Assembly: GCA_022072165.1 (NCBI GenBank)
Contig: JAJVIF010000002.1
Span: 430,063 to 494,062, forward strand
Source: a bacterium
GTDB taxonomy: Bacteria > JAJVIF01
Length of the DNA stretch: 64,000 nucleotides
Direction: 5' to 3'
Numbering within the stretch: the stretch's first letter is position 1; each line of letters opens with the position of its first letter. Made by a program: the position numbers and the translations under genes. Of the stretch, positions 8,997-18,169 are shown piece after piece. Below the pieces are notes generated by a model. That model did not search any database. It saw nothing but the letters and a program-made list of their open reading frames with translations, and was not told the DNA's origin.

Positions 8997-9250
8997 GTGG
9001 CCAGTGGTCCTGCTTCCGCAGCGAGGTCTGCTGCCCGGGCCGCCTCGCGTTGCGCGACCTTGTCAGGGCGGTCGCAAAAGAGGACGCCCCCCTTCGCCTT
9101 GTGCTCCAGGGGGATCTCATGCAGCGTGATAGCGACCACCGCCGGATCGACGGCGAGGCTCTCTGCGACCGCACGGGTGAGCGCGGTGACCAGCGTTCGT
9201 TTTTGTTCGAGGGTCCGTCCCTCGGCAAGTTCGACGATGACTTCAGGCAT
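8993..9250 (-). CDS. 4-oxalocrotonate tautomerase-like small enzyme
   Basis: This 85-residue protein starts M-P, so Pro becomes the N-terminal catalytic base after Met removal, as in the tautomerase superfamily. The pattern PEVIVELAEGRTLEQKRTLV and the strand VVAITLHEIPLEH fit the beta-alpha-beta unit. It is about 20 residues longer than classic 62-residue 4-OT. The substrate is unknown. The ATG lies six bases after a TACAAT box, so the mRNA is probably leaderless. Confidence 0.85.
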   Translation of the reverse strand: MPEVIVELAEGRTLEQKRTLVTALTRAVAESLAVDPAVVAITLHEIPLEHKAKGGVLFCDRPDKVAQREAARAADLAAEAGPLAT

Positions 9251-9256
9251 GGGAGG

Positions 9257-9262
9257 ATTGTA
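9257..9262 (-). promoter_or_regulatory. -10 box abutting the tautomerase start (leaderless)
   Basis: On the minus strand GCTACAAT is followed by six bases and then the ATG at 9250. No Shine-Dalgarno sequence can fit. Confidence 0.7.
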
Positions 9263-9421
9263 GCGACCTGCACTTCCCCCGCTGAATGCCAGCCCACGAA
9301 CGGGGCTGTTGCTGGAGAGAGCAGGACCTGGCAGAGATTGCGGAGAAAAGCCCCATCGCGGGCCGCCTGACGGGGGCTACACTCGCAGCCGCCGATGCCA
9401 CAGACACACCAGTCCGGGTCG

Positions 9422-9967
9422 ATGCCAGCGCTCCACGCCACCACAGTCCTGGGGGTGCGTCGCGATGGCATGGTCGCCCTGGGAGCCGATGGACAGATTA
9501 CGTTCGGCGACATGATCCTGAAGCCGAACGCCAAGAAGCTGCGACGGCTCCAGCAGGGGCAGGTACTGGCAGGCTTTGCTGGCGCAGTCGCCGATGCGTT
9601 CACGCTGTTTGATCTCTTTGAGGATCGTCTTTCAGCGCATCATGGCGACCTCCGACAAGCCGCGGTCGCGCTGGCCCAGGACTGGCGTCGGGACCGGATC
9701 CTCCGGCGGCTGGAAGCGATGCTGATTGTCGCCAACCTGGAGCATCTGATCCTCATCAACGGGACCGGCGAAGTGATCGAGCCCACCGATGGCATCGCCG
9801 CGATCGGCTCCGGGAGCGGCTACGCCCTCGCCGCTGCCAGGAGCCTGGCCCGTCACTCCGACCTGTCGGCGGAAGCCATCGTGCGGGCAGCGATGGGCAT
9901 CGCGGGTGAACTTTGCATCTACACCAACCAGGAGCTGCGACTGGAACTCCTGGGGGGCGGGGAATAG
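9422..9967 (+). CDS. hslV: HslV (ClpQ) peptidase subunit of the HslUV protease
   Basis: The 181-residue form begins MPALHATTVLGVRRDG. As in Bacillus ClpQ, a five-residue leader would be removed to expose the catalytic N-terminal Thr of TT. The conserved FAGAVADAFTLFDLFE, LRRLEAMLIVAN and IGSGSGYALAAARSL follow. HslV forms the proteolytic double ring capped by HslU. An in-frame ATG at 9395 is an alternative start; it lies 11 bases after a TACACT -10-like box, and neither start has a strong ribosome site. hslU follows three bases after the stop. Confidence 0.95.
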   Translation: MPALHATTVLGVRRDGMVALGADGQITFGDMILKPNAKKLRRLQQGQVLAGFAGAVADAFTLFDLFEDRLSAHHGDLRQAAVALAQDWRRDRILRRLEAMLIVANLEHLILINGTGEVIEPTDGIAAIGSGSGYALAAARSLARHSDLSAEAIVRAAMGIAGELCIYTNQELRLELLGGGE

Positions 9968-9970
9968 CGC

Positions 9971-11446
9971 ATGGGCGTATCACTCTCATCGCAGGAGACC
10001 CTCACTCCCGCTACCACATCGCCGCCCGACCTGACGCCGCAGGATCTGACACCGCGTCGGATTGTGGAATTGCTGGACGCCCATCTGATCGGGCAGAGTC
10101 GTGCCAAGCGGGCGGTAGCGGTAGCCCTCCGCAATCGTGATCGACGTCAGCGAGTCGCGGGCACCCTCCGCGAAGACATCACGCCGCGCAACATCCTGTT
10201 GATTGGTCCCACGGGCGTGGGCAAGACCGAACTGGCACGTCGCCTCGCGGAACTGGCAGGCGCACCGTTCCTCAAAGTGGAAGCGACAGGCTTTACCGAA
10301 GTTGGCTATGTCGGCCGCAATGTGGAGTCGATGATCGCGGACCTTTTCGAGGTCGGCCTCCAACTGGCGAAGCAACAGTGCGAGGCGGACGCTGCCGCAG
10401 TGGTGGCGCGGACAGTCGCTGGCCGACTGCTCGATCTCGTGCATCCCTGGCCCAAACGGCAGGGGAAATGGGAAGACCAGCAGCGCCCCGACGCAGTTCC
10501 GGCCGAGGAGTCGCTCTTCGGCGTCGCCCTGGTGCCAGCCGATGAATCGCAGGAGCAGCGCTACCCACAGGATGCCCGGGTCCGGGAGCAACTGGCGCTC
10601 GACCTCGCCGCCGGGAAGCTGGAATCGCGGATCGTGGCGGTCCCGGTGGAAGAGCACGCCTTTCCCCAGGGTCTGCCTTCGGCGGGAAGCGACCAGGAAT
10701 CCGCCATGACCGAAGTCCTGAGTCGCATGTTTGCACCGCGACGTCGGCGACGCCGGATGCCGGTGCGGGAAGCCCGGGAAGTCCTCACCGCGCAGGAGCT
10801 CGCCCGCTGCTGCGACCAGGCGACCATCACCCAACGGGCGCGGCTGCTGGTGGAACAGCACGGCATCATCTTCCTGGACGAGATCGACAAGATTGCCGAA
10901 CCGGAACGGGGACCGGCCGGGAGTCGGGTGTCACGGGAGGGGGTCCAGCGGGATCTGTTGCCGCTCATTGAGGGGACCACCATCCGGACGCGCTACGGCC
11001 CGGTTAGGACTGACCACATTCTGTTCATCGCTGCCGGGGCGTTTCATCTGGCACGTCCCGAAGCGCTGATCCCGGAGCTGCAGGGACGCTTCCCGGTGCA
11101 GGTCACCCTCGACAGCCTGGGAGTCGCGGAGTTCGTCCGGATCCTGACGGAGCCCCGGAGCGCCCTGACAAAGCAATACATCGCCCTGCTGGCAACTGAT
11201 GGCGTCGAACTCAGTTTTATGCCAGACGGGCTCCAGGCGCTGGCGGAGCGGGCGGTGCAGCTGAATCGCACGCAGCAGGACATCGGGGCGCGACGGCTTC
11301 AGCAGTTGCTGGAGCGCGTGGTGGAAGAGGTTGCGTTCAATGCGCCGGAGGGGTCGCCGCAGCAGGTGGACATCGACAGCGCCTATGTGCTGCAGGTGCT
11401 CGGCGCGGCCCCGACCGACCGCGGACTGGACTCGTACATTCTTTAG
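9971..11446 (+). CDS. hslU: HslU (ClpY) AAA+ unfoldase subunit
   Basis: This 491-residue protein has N-terminal TPRRIVELLDAHLIGQ, Walker A GPTGVGKTE, the VEATGFTEVGYVGRNVESM segment with the GYVG pore loop, Walker B HGIIFLDEIDKI, sensor region RFPVQVTLDSLG, the arginine-finger helix DIGARRLQQLLERV, and a C-terminal YIL tail that docks into HslV. The inserted I domain lies between residues about 145 and 290. It unfolds proteins and feeds them to HslV. Confidence 0.97.
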   Translation: MGVSLSSQETLTPATTSPPDLTPQDLTPRRIVELLDAHLIGQSRAKRAVAVALRNRDRRQRVAGTLREDITPRNILLIGPTGVGKTELARRLAELAGAPFLKVEATGFTEVGYVGRNVESMIADLFEVGLQLAKQQCEADAAAVVARTVAGRLLDLVHPWPKRQGKWEDQQRPDAVPAEESLFGVALVPADESQEQRYPQDARVREQLALDLAAGKLESRIVAVPVEEHAFPQGLPSAGSDQESAMTEVLSRMFAPRRRRRRMPVREAREVLTAQELARCCDQATITQRARLLVEQHGIIFLDEIDKIAEPERGPAGSRVSREGVQRDLLPLIEGTTIRTRYGPVRTDHILFIAAGAFHLARPEALIPELQGRFPVQVTLDSLGVAEFVRILTEPRSALTKQYIALLATDGVELSFMPDGLQALAERAVQLNRTQQDIGARRLQQLLERVVEEVAFNAPEGSPQQVDIDSAYVLQVLGAAPTDRGLDSYIL

Positions 11447-11472
11447 AGCCAGATGCCCTCAGTGACCCGCAA

Positions 11473-12639
11473 TCAGACGTAGGTGGAGGGGTTCACGGGC
11501 TTGCCGTTGATCCGGACCTCGAAGTGCAGGTGGTTGCCGGTCGACATCCCGGTGGTCCCGACCCCACCGACAATAGCCCCCTGATTCACCGACTGCCCTT
11601 CACGCAGGTTGATGGTCGACATATGAGCGTAGAGCGTCGCGAAGCCCTTGCCATGATTGATGATCACGCACTTGCCATAACCGTTCTTCCAGCCGCTGAA
11701 GACGACCGTGCCTGCTGCCGCCGCTTTGATGGGCGTCCCTGCCGGAGCCGGGATATCGAGACCGGTGTGCATTTTGCGTCGCTTCAGAATCGGATGATGC
11801 CGATAACCGAAGCCGGAGGATATCTTGCGCCCCGGGAGCGGATGGATGAAGGTGCCGTGGAATTGCGGACTCCCTGCGCCTGAGAGTGAGGCCAGGAACC
11901 ATTCGATCTCCCGGCTCGACTGCTCCAGTTCCGCGAATGCCCGTTCCAGCTTTCGGACATCGCTGTCAATAGCGCTCAGGGTGCTGGCTTTGGCCTGACG
12001 CAGTTCTGCGAACTTCGCGCGTTCGGCATCGACCTGCCGCGCCAGGTCCTCAGTCCGTTCCAGTTCCACCGCCATCTCGGCATGAGAGTCTGCGAGGAGG
12101 GTCCGTTGCTCCTGAATGAAGTCGATGGTCTTCCGGTCAGCGCTGAGGGCGGCCTCGGCATAGCGAAGTTTGTAGCTGAGTTCATTGGCGTCAGTCGAGG
12201 CGAAGAACATGGTCACCAGGGGGGCCTGCTGATGCTTGTACCAGGTCCGGAGTCGCGCCCCGAGCCGTCGCTGGGCTGATTCATACGATGTCAGATACCG
12301 CTCATGCTGGGACCGAGTCCGTGCGAGTTCTTCCTGCTGCTGCTGGAGTTCCGACTGCAGCGCATTCAGGCGTGTCCGGGTTTTCACCAGATCGTGGTCG
12401 ATGACATTCAGTTCGCCCAACACATTCCGGCGTTCCTTCCGCTTCTCCGACAACTGCGCGCTGGTAGCCTTCTTCTTCGCATCCAGGGCGGCCTGTTCTG
12501 CCGCTTTCTGCCGGGAAATCTCTGCGATTTCCGCCTCAGACGGTTTCTGGCTATCTGCCCCCTGCGCCAGCGCAAGGGACCCGGTGCAGCAAAGTAGCAG
12601 CAGCAGCCATGGCAGTCGATAGAGGCACAAGCGCAGCAT
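11473..12639 (-). CDS. EnvC-like murein hydrolase activator (coiled coil plus LytM/M23 domain)
   Basis: The start at 12639 overlaps the ftsX stop (TGATG) and begins a signal peptide (RLPWLLLLLCCTGSLALAQG). A longer frame reaching 12858 is only antisense overlap. Residues about 30-260 are charged coiled coil (QLSEKRKERRNVLGELN onwards). The C-terminal M23 domain has HTGLDIPAPAGTPIKA and HLHFEVRINGKPVNP, so both HxxxD-like and HxH zinc motifs remain and it may itself cut peptidoglycan, unlike E. coli EnvC. The family is driven by FtsEX during septum splitting, matching the operon. It is 388 residues long and periplasmic. Confidence 0.9.
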   Translation of the reverse strand: MLRLCLYRLPWLLLLLCCTGSLALAQGADSQKPSEAEIAEISRQKAAEQAALDAKKKATSAQLSEKRKERRNVLGELNVIDHDLVKTRTRLNALQSELQQQQEELARTRSQHERYLTSYESAQRRLGARLRTWYKHQQAPLVTMFFASTDANELSYKLRYAEAALSADRKTIDFIQEQRTLLADSHAEMAVELERTEDLARQVDAERAKFAELRQAKASTLSAIDSDVRKLERAFAELEQSSREIEWFLASLSGAGSPQFHGTFIHPLPGRKISSGFGYRHHPILKRRKMHTGLDIPAPAGTPIKAAAAGTVVFSGWKNGYGKCVIINHGKGFATLYAHMSTINLREGQSVNQGAIVGGVGTTGMSTGNHLHFEVRINGKPVNPSTYV

Positions 12640-13550
12640 CAGGACGTACCTCCTGCCGGGGAAGAATAGAGGTACTTCTCCGTGAGGTGGCGGTCGACAC
12701 TTACCAGCGCTCCCATGAGTCCGACCAGCGCACCTACTGTACTCAGGACCAACAATTCGTTGAACGCCACCATCGGCAGTCGGGCGAGGATCGTCAGGGG
12801 ACTCTTGGCGAGGATCCAGCCTTCGATGGCGGCATAGGACCCGGTGACAACGACCCACGCGACCAGCGCACCGACCGTGCCGTAGATCAGCCCCTCCAGC
12901 AGGAAGGGAATCCGGACGAACGCGGGAGTCGCGCCGACCAGCTGCATCACGCGGATCTCAGGACGCCGGACCATGATGGCGAGCTGAATCGTGTTCTTGA
13001 TCGTGAAGAGCGTCGTGCCCGCCAGGATCAGTGTCAGAAAGAAGCAGGCGGCCTGGATGAAGAACATGACCGGCAGGATGGTGGAGTACTTTCCGGGACC
13101 GATGACTTCCTCGACAGCTCCCACCTGCTGCAGATAGGTCTGCAGGTGCTCCAGGGCCGCGGCATGGGTGGCGCGAATCTCGAACGATGCCGGGAAAGGA
13201 TTTCCCTCCCCGAGCATGTCGCTCACCGGAAAGCTCAGCAGTTCCTGGGCCCGGCGGTAGGCTTCTTCTTTGTTTACATAGCGCACCACCGCGATGCCGG
13301 GCACGGATGTCAGTTCCACCTGCAGGCGCTCAGCTTCAGCGGTGGTGACTTCGGGTCGCAGAAACGCCACCAACTCGAGGCTGTTGAGAAAGTTCAGGGT
13401 GATGTAGTTGGCATTGATGATGAACGCCAGACAGATCCCCAGCACGGTGAGGGAACTGATGCACTGCAGGAGCGTGGTGATGGTGGCGCTCCGGTGCCGG
13501 ACCAGGCTGGTGAAGCACTCAGTCCAGAAGAAGTTCCAGGTCGTCGGCAT
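12639..13550 (-). CDS. ftsX: Cell division permease FtsX
   Basis: This 303-residue protein has the FtsX layout: TM1 at about residues 22-47, a periplasmic domain at about 55-165 (LVAFLRPEVTTAEAERLQ, YVNKEEAYRRAQELL), and three C-terminal TM segments with the cytoplasmic signature RRPEIRVMQLVGATPAFVRIPF. It couples ATP hydrolysis by FtsE to activation of the EnvC-type hydrolase outside. Its start lies 32 bases inside the ftsE 3' end and its stop overlaps the next gene. Confidence 0.95.
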   Translation of the reverse strand: MPTTWNFFWTECFTSLVRHRSATITTLLQCISSLTVLGICLAFIINANYITLNFLNSLELVAFLRPEVTTAEAERLQVELTSVPGIAVVRYVNKEEAYRRAQELLSFPVSDMLGEGNPFPASFEIRATHAAALEHLQTYLQQVGAVEEVIGPGKYSTILPVMFFIQAACFFLTLILAGTTLFTIKNTIQLAIMVRRPEIRVMQLVGATPAFVRIPFLLEGLIYGTVGALVAWVVVTGSYAAIEGWILAKSPLTILARLPMVAFNELLVLSTVGALVGLMGALVSVDRHLTEKYLYSSPAGGTS

Positions 13551-14226
13551 GACGCGGGGCTCCTTGTCGGTCAGCGATGAGCCGGCCCTGATCCATGTGG
13601 ATCACCCGGGTCCGGAGATGCTCCACCACATGCATGTCGTGCGTGGCCATCAGGATGGTGGTGCCGAGGCGATTGATCTCCCGCAGGAGGTCAACAATGG
13701 CGCGACTGGTGGCCCAGTCGAGGTTGCCGGTCGGCTCGTCGCAGAGGAGGAGGGCAGGACGATTAATGATCGCCCTGGCGATGGCGACCCGCTGTTGCTC
13801 GCCGCCGGAGAGCTGCTCCGGAAAGTTCTTTGCGCGACTCGCGAGCCCCACCAGATGGAGCGCCTGAGGCACCCGGGACTCGATGGTGGCCCGGGAAGCG
13901 CCGATCACCTGCAGGCTGAAGGCGACATTCTCTTCCACCGTTTTGTGCTGCAGCAGCTGGAAGTCCTGGAAGACCACGCCAATTTGTCGTCGCAACAGGG
14001 GGACTTTGCGGGCAGGTGCCCGGGTCCAGTCTTCGTTGAGGATGGTGATGGTGCCATCGGTAAGGCGCTCTTCGAGGTAAATCGCTTTGAGCAGGGAGGA
14101 TTTGCCCGACGACGTGCTCCCCACCAGGCAGACGAACTCGCCCGCCTCGATGTGGAGGTTGACACCCTGCAGGGCCATGACCCCGGTGTGGGGGTAGCGC
14201 AATGTCGCGTCGCGAAACGTAATCAT
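13519..14226 (-). CDS. ftsE: Cell division ABC ATPase FtsE
   Basis: The 235-residue form starts at MITFRDATLRYPHTG, which matches family N-termini; an in-frame ATG at 14286 would add 20 odd residues. Walker A is GSTSSGKSSL, the Q-loop region GVVFQDFQLLQHKT, the signature LSGGEQQRVAIARA and Walker B PALLLCDEPTGNLD. It powers FtsX. It is the first gene of ftsE-ftsX-envC; a minus-strand TATCCT near 14326 could be its -10. Confidence 0.96.
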   Translation of the reverse strand: MITFRDATLRYPHTGVMALQGVNLHIEAGEFVCLVGSTSSGKSSLLKAIYLEERLTDGTITILNEDWTRAPARKVPLLRRQIGVVFQDFQLLQHKTVEENVAFSLQVIGASRATIESRVPQALHLVGLASRAKNFPEQLSGGEQQRVAIARAIINRPALLLCDEPTGNLDWATSRAIVDLLREINRLGTTILMATHDMHVVEHLRTRVIHMDQGRLIADRQGAPRHADDLELLLD

Positions 14227-14390
14227 GGGTCGTGGCGGGTCACACCAGCATCCCTGTCGGTGCCGCCCGTTGTCAGCCTCCGGCAACTGCGTATCGCCCG
14301 GTGCGATGTCACAGGACCAGCAGGCAGGATAGCACTCACTCCCCTCTCAGCTGCCGGCTGGCGTCCGGTCCGATGCAGTTTTCTGCCGCG

Positions 14391-16148
14391 TCAGGAGGGG
14401 AGGGCGTACCGGGCCGCCTCTTCCTGTAAGAGGGTCTGCAGACGGCTGCTGACCTCAGCGACCGGGACATTTTCCCGCTCGCCATCGCGACGCCGCTTGA
14501 TCTCCAGCGTGCCGGCACCCAGGCCCTTGCGACCGATAATGACCTGGAACGGCAGGCCGATGAGGTCCGCGTCGGCGAACTTGACACCCGGACGCTCTTC
14601 CCGGTCATCGAGCACGACATCCCACCCCGCAGCCTCAAGACTGCCACCGAGGGCGGTCGCGGCCTCCAGTACAGCTTCATCACCCGGATCAAGCGCCAGG
14701 ATCGCGACATGGAACGGCGCGAGGGGCAGGGGGAAGCAGATCCCCTTGTCATCGTGATGCTGCTCGATGGCGCAGGCGACAATCCGCTCCATGCCGATGC
14801 CGTAGGAGCCCATCACAATCGGCTGCTGCTTCCCTTCGGCATCGAGGAACATCGCTCCCATGGTAGTGGAGTAGCGGAGTCCCAGTTTGAAGATATGCCC
14901 CAGTTCGATGGCCCGACTCACGGTCAGCGACCCGCCACAGGTGACACAGAGGTCGCCTTCCGCTACGAGGCGGAGGTGCTCCCGGGTGAAGGCGGGGAAG
15001 TCCCGGGCAGGCACGACCCCGGTGCAGTGGTGCTCGGCGCGGTTCGCCCCGGCGACATAAGCCCCCTCGGGCAGGATGTCCTGATCGAGGAGGATCATGA
15101 CACCCGTCGCCAGACCTACGGGTGAAATGAAACCCGCCGGAGACCCTGTGGCCTGCTGGACCTCGGCGTCATGGGCGGGGCGTACGCCCACCCCCCCCAG
15201 CACTTTCGTCAGGCGATCGACATTGACCTCGTGATCGCCACGCACGACCACCATGACCGCCCGCGGAGTCGCCTCCTGGGTCACATAGAGCATCGATTTC
15301 AGCGTCTGAGAAGGTGACACCTTCAGGAAGCCCGCCACATCGTCGATGCTCTTCTGCCCCGGTGTCTCGACCGGCGTCATGGCGGGCAATGCGCCCGCAG
15401 AAGGAGGTGTCTGCCCTGTGGGGGGCAGATGGCCAGCGGCGACTTCCACATTCGCGGCGTACCCGCAGTTCGGACAGACCGCGATGGTGTCCTCGCCGCT
15501 GGGGGTCAGGACCATGAACTCTTCAGAGCCCGAGCCCCCCATGAGTCCGGAAGAGGCCCCGACAATGACAAACTCGATGCCGCAACGACGGAAGGTCCGC
15601 TGGTACGCCTCCCGCTGATTGGCGTACGACACATCAAGGCCCGCCGTGTCGACATCCAGCGAGTAGGCGTCTTTCATGATGAATTGCCGTCCGCGGAGCA
15701 CCCCGGACCGGGGTCGCGGTTCATCGCGGAACTTTCCCTGAATCTGGAACCACATCTGCGGCAGCTGCCGGTACGAATGAATGAACGCCCGGGCGTGCTC
15801 GGTGATGATCTCCTCATGGGTCGGCGCCAGCGCTGCATCGGACTGCTTGCGGTCCTTGAGGCGGAACATGTCATCGCCGAAGGTGGCCCAGCGCCCGGAC
15901 TCCTGCCACAGATCGGCGGGGCTGAGGGCCGCCATCAGGAGTTCCTGGGCGCCGATCCGCTCCTGCTCTTCCCGGACGATCTCCTGGGCTTTGCGAATGG
16001 CGCGCCACAACAGCGGAAGGTGACTGTGTACGCCGGCCATGAGTTGCCGGATCATCCCGGCGCGGAGCATGAGCTTATGGCTCGGAATTTCCGCGCCGGC
16101 GGGGTCTTCTTTGGTGGTGGGGAGGAGGTAGTGCGCGAGTCGGTACAT
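14391..16148 (-). CDS. proS: Prolyl-tRNA synthetase, bacterial type
   Basis: This 585-residue class II synthetase has motif 2 FRDEPRPRSGVLRGRQFIMKD, the prolyl signature APTHEEIIT and motif 3 GSYGIGMERIVA. A YbaK-like editing insertion sits between residues about 230 and 390 (SIDDVAGFLKVSP, VMVVVRGDHEVN). The C-terminal anticodon-binding domain ends near residue 580. The ATG lies eight bases after a perfect TATAAT on the minus strand, so the transcript should be leaderless. Confidence 0.97.
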   Translation of the reverse strand: MYRLAHYLLPTTKEDPAGAEIPSHKLMLRAGMIRQLMAGVHSHLPLLWRAIRKAQEIVREEQERIGAQELLMAALSPADLWQESGRWATFGDDMFRLKDRKQSDAALAPTHEEIITEHARAFIHSYRQLPQMWFQIQGKFRDEPRPRSGVLRGRQFIMKDAYSLDVDTAGLDVSYANQREAYQRTFRRCGIEFVIVGASSGLMGGSGSEEFMVLTPSGEDTIAVCPNCGYAANVEVAAGHLPPTGQTPPSAGALPAMTPVETPGQKSIDDVAGFLKVSPSQTLKSMLYVTQEATPRAVMVVVRGDHEVNVDRLTKVLGGVGVRPAHDAEVQQATGSPAGFISPVGLATGVMILLDQDILPEGAYVAGANRAEHHCTGVVPARDFPAFTREHLRLVAEGDLCVTCGGSLTVSRAIELGHIFKLGLRYSTTMGAMFLDAEGKQQPIVMGSYGIGMERIVACAIEQHHDDKGICFPLPLAPFHVAILALDPGDEAVLEAATALGGSLEAAGWDVVLDDREERPGVKFADADLIGLPFQVIIGRKGLGAGTLEIKRRRDGERENVPVAEVSSRLQTLLQEEAARYALPS

Positions 16149-16156
16149 AGCGGGCG

Positions 16157-16162
16157 ATTATA
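16157..16162 (-). promoter_or_regulatory. -10 box abutting the proS start (leaderless)
   Basis: A perfect TATAAT on the minus strand is followed by eight bases (cgcccgct) and the proS ATG. There is no room for a ribosome site. Confidence 0.75.
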
Positions 16163-16196
16163 GGGATGCGGGGTACCAGGCAGTGCCGACTCCGGC

Positions 16197-16889
16197 TCAC
16201 AACTCCCATACCCACTCTTCCTGCCCCCGACCGGCAGTCGTGAGCCGGGTGATACGGCGCTCCAGCTCTTTGCGATCCACCGTGGGCGGTGCCTGCAGGC
16301 GACTGGGTTGTCCCTGGGCGACCAGTTCACTGGTCAGCGCCAGGGATCGCTGTGTAAAAGCCAGCAGCTGCTGTATGTCTGTGGTGTTGAACTCCATCCA
16401 GCCCTGACGATAGAGGGTCAGCGCGGCCGACTGGGTGCCCTGCACCAGGAGCCAGTCACGGAACGCGCCGGTGGTGTCGAGTTCGCTCGTATCTTCCAGA
16501 TCGTCGTACCGGGAATAGCGTCCCACGCAGATCCGCCGCAGCCGCCACCGCGCCTCGGTTCCCCAGTACAGCACTCCGGCGATGTCGTCGTCTGACCAGC
16601 GACGAGTAGCCCCCCCCGGGTCCGGCACTGTCGGCACCAGCGACTGGAGCCAGTCGGTAAGCGCGGATTTCTCCAGCGCGAGGATCGTCCGCACCACAAT
16701 CGGAAACTGACCGACTCCCTCTTCCTCGGGCTCCAGGGACTCAAGCTCGCCGAAGTCTTCCGGCGACAGACCATCGACCATAACGAGGTCGTCATCAATC
16801 AGGCGATGGACTCCCAGCGGTGCCAGCACCGGCAGCCGCAGGTAATAGTCGCCCGGCAACGCGGTCAGGACCGCCTGCAACTGGCTCAT
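16197..16889 (-). CDS. Conserved-looking protein of unknown function
   Basis: This 230-residue soluble protein has no signal peptide or membrane segment. It is acidic in the middle (EDFGELESLEPEEEG) and Trp-rich near the ends. I recognise no family. Its ATG overlaps the stop of the upstream zinc-ribbon gene (ATGA), so it is co-translated with it and may work with that membrane protein. Confidence 0.7.
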   Translation of the reverse strand: MSQLQAVLTALPGDYYLRLPVLAPLGVHRLIDDDLVMVDGLSPEDFGELESLEPEEEGVGQFPIVVRTILALEKSALTDWLQSLVPTVPDPGGATRRWSDDDIAGVLYWGTEARWRLRRICVGRYSRYDDLEDTSELDTTGAFRDWLLVQGTQSAALTLYRQGWMEFNTTDIQQLLAFTQRSLALTSELVAQGQPSRLQAPPTVDRKELERRITRLTTAGRGQEEWVWEL

Positions 16890-17821
16890 CCGCGATCAAA
16901 GGAGGCGCGGTAGGCGAAGGCCCACACGAGGTAGTAAATCGGCATGGTCCACAAGATGCCGATGCCACAGGCGAGGAAGCCGAGCCCCGCCACCAGCGCA
17001 CTGAGAATCACGAGGAAAAAGTACCCCCCCACGTCGGCTTTGGCGACTTCCAGACCATCGGTAAAGGCTGTCCAGAAGTCTGGCGAGCCATCGGCCAGAC
17101 GGAAGTAGCCCAATTGCATCGCAGCAGAGAGCCAGATACCCGGCAGGAGGCAGAAGCAGGTGCCGATACCGACAATGATGCTGGTGACGACGGTGTAGAT
17201 CGCTGCCGGGACCGCCAGGCCGAAGCCATCGGAGAGGGTCTGGCCCACATTGAGCGGATCACCAAAGCGAAAGCGTCGTAGCAACGAACTGGCGACTCCG
17301 ACTGCCAGGATGCCCTGGAAAATCTGAACCAGGAACTGCAGGACATTGGAGAGCATGTTGCCAGCCATCTGGGCATCTGAGTCTCCAAACACAACCATCA
17401 GCCAGGCCGGGGCGGTCAGGATGGCGGTCGCAGCGAGCTGGATCAGGAGGAGCACGAAGAAGTACCCCACCATCTCCCCCATGTTCTGCATCACGAGATT
17501 CCACGAGTCGCCGATCCAGCTGATGTTGGCAGGCTGTGGCATGGGGCCACGCCAGGGACCTCCGGTGTAGCTATCGTCGTAACCACCGGGCGCGACGGTG
17601 TAACCGGAGACTGGCGGAGCTTCGGGAGCACCGTAGACCGGTGGCGGTGGGGGTGGCACGGGAGGCGGCGCACTCAAGCTGGGGGGCGGGGCGAAGTCCG
17701 GCGCGGCGACCGTGGGAGGCGCTTGCGGTGCGGCAGGTCGGGGTAACTGCTGTCCGCACGCCTCGCAATAGAGATGGGTGTCGGGATTGTTGTAACCGCA
17801 GGATGGGCAGAGGAGGGGCAT
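16886..17821 (-). CDS. Zinc-ribbon, proline-rich, multi-pass membrane protein (paralog 1)
   Basis: This 311-residue protein starts with a zinc ribbon (CPSCGYNNPDTHLYCEACG; two CxxC pairs). A Pro/Ala-rich linker covers residues about 25-90. The remainder contains about four to six hydrophobic segments, such as YFFVLLLIQLAATAILTAP and FFLVILSALVAGLGFLACG. The gene at 18170-19456 has the same plan, so they are paralogs, although neither resembles a named transporter. A GGGAG precedes the start. The role is unknown; the cytoplasmic ribbon might bind a protein partner. Confidence 0.8.
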   Translation of the reverse strand: MPLLCPSCGYNNPDTHLYCEACGQQLPRPAAPQAPPTVAAPDFAPPPSLSAPPPVPPPPPPVYGAPEAPPVSGYTVAPGGYDDSYTGGPWRGPMPQPANISWIGDSWNLVMQNMGEMVGYFFVLLLIQLAATAILTAPAWLMVVFGDSDAQMAGNMLSNVLQFLVQIFQGILAVGVASSLLRRFRFGDPLNVGQTLSDGFGLAVPAAIYTVVTSIIVGIGTCFCLLPGIWLSAAMQLGYFRLADGSPDFWTAFTDGLEVAKADVGGYFFLVILSALVAGLGFLACGIGILWTMPIYYLVWAFAYRASFDRG

Positions 17822-17919
17822 CCTGTGAACTCCCGGTCAGACAGAGTGGGCAGCGCGGAAACGGTACCAGAGGCTGGCCGGTCCCTGTCCATGACGGGGT
17901 TAGATGTTCCGAGGTTGCG

Positions 17920-18102
17920 CCGGACACCAGGTCTTTAGACCTGGGGCGTGACACATGCCCCGCACGTCAGCCACCGGGGCTGAAGACCCGGCCTCCGGGG
18001 AGCGTGCTGCGATACCAACCACCCGGACACCAGGTCTTTAGACCTGGGGCGTGACACATGCCCCGCACGTCAGCCACCGGGGCTGAAGACCCGGCCTCCG
18101 GG
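17920..18102. repeat. Tandem pair of 80-bp hairpin repeats
   Basis: Bases 17920-17999 and 18023-18102 are identical or nearly so, separated by 23 unrelated bases (period 103). Each unit contains a perfect palindrome ccaggtctttagacctgg, a ggggc...gcccc stem, and an end that is the reverse complement of the cccggaggccgggtctt repeat found at 4805 and 6641. They lie between the paralogous zinc-ribbon genes, in the 348-base gap 17822-18169. Confidence 0.9.
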
Positions 18103-18110
18103 AAACACAG

Positions 18111-18133
18111 AAAAACCGGGACCTGCGTCCCGG
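18111..18133 (-). terminator. Rho-independent terminator of the 18170-19456 gene
   Basis: On the minus strand a 7-bp stem CCGGGAC/GTCCCGG is followed by TTTTT. Confidence 0.85.
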
Positions 18134-18169
18134 CTTGTTGCTGTCCGTGACTGTGCTGCCCGACCGAAG

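Noticed and set aside
11473-12858. N-terminal extension of the EnvC-like frame to 12858
   Set aside because: The first 73 residues overlap ftsX in another frame. The signal peptide starts at 12639, where the TGATG overlap with ftsX lies.
12609-13580. 323-residue plus-strand frame opposite ftsX
   Set aside because: The ftsEX-envC operon on the minus strand explains the sequence. The translation is Asp/Gln/Arg-rich and domain-free.
17920-18102. CRISPR array
   Set aside because: There are only two 80-bp units with one 23-base spacer, internal palindromes of several types, and no cas genes.
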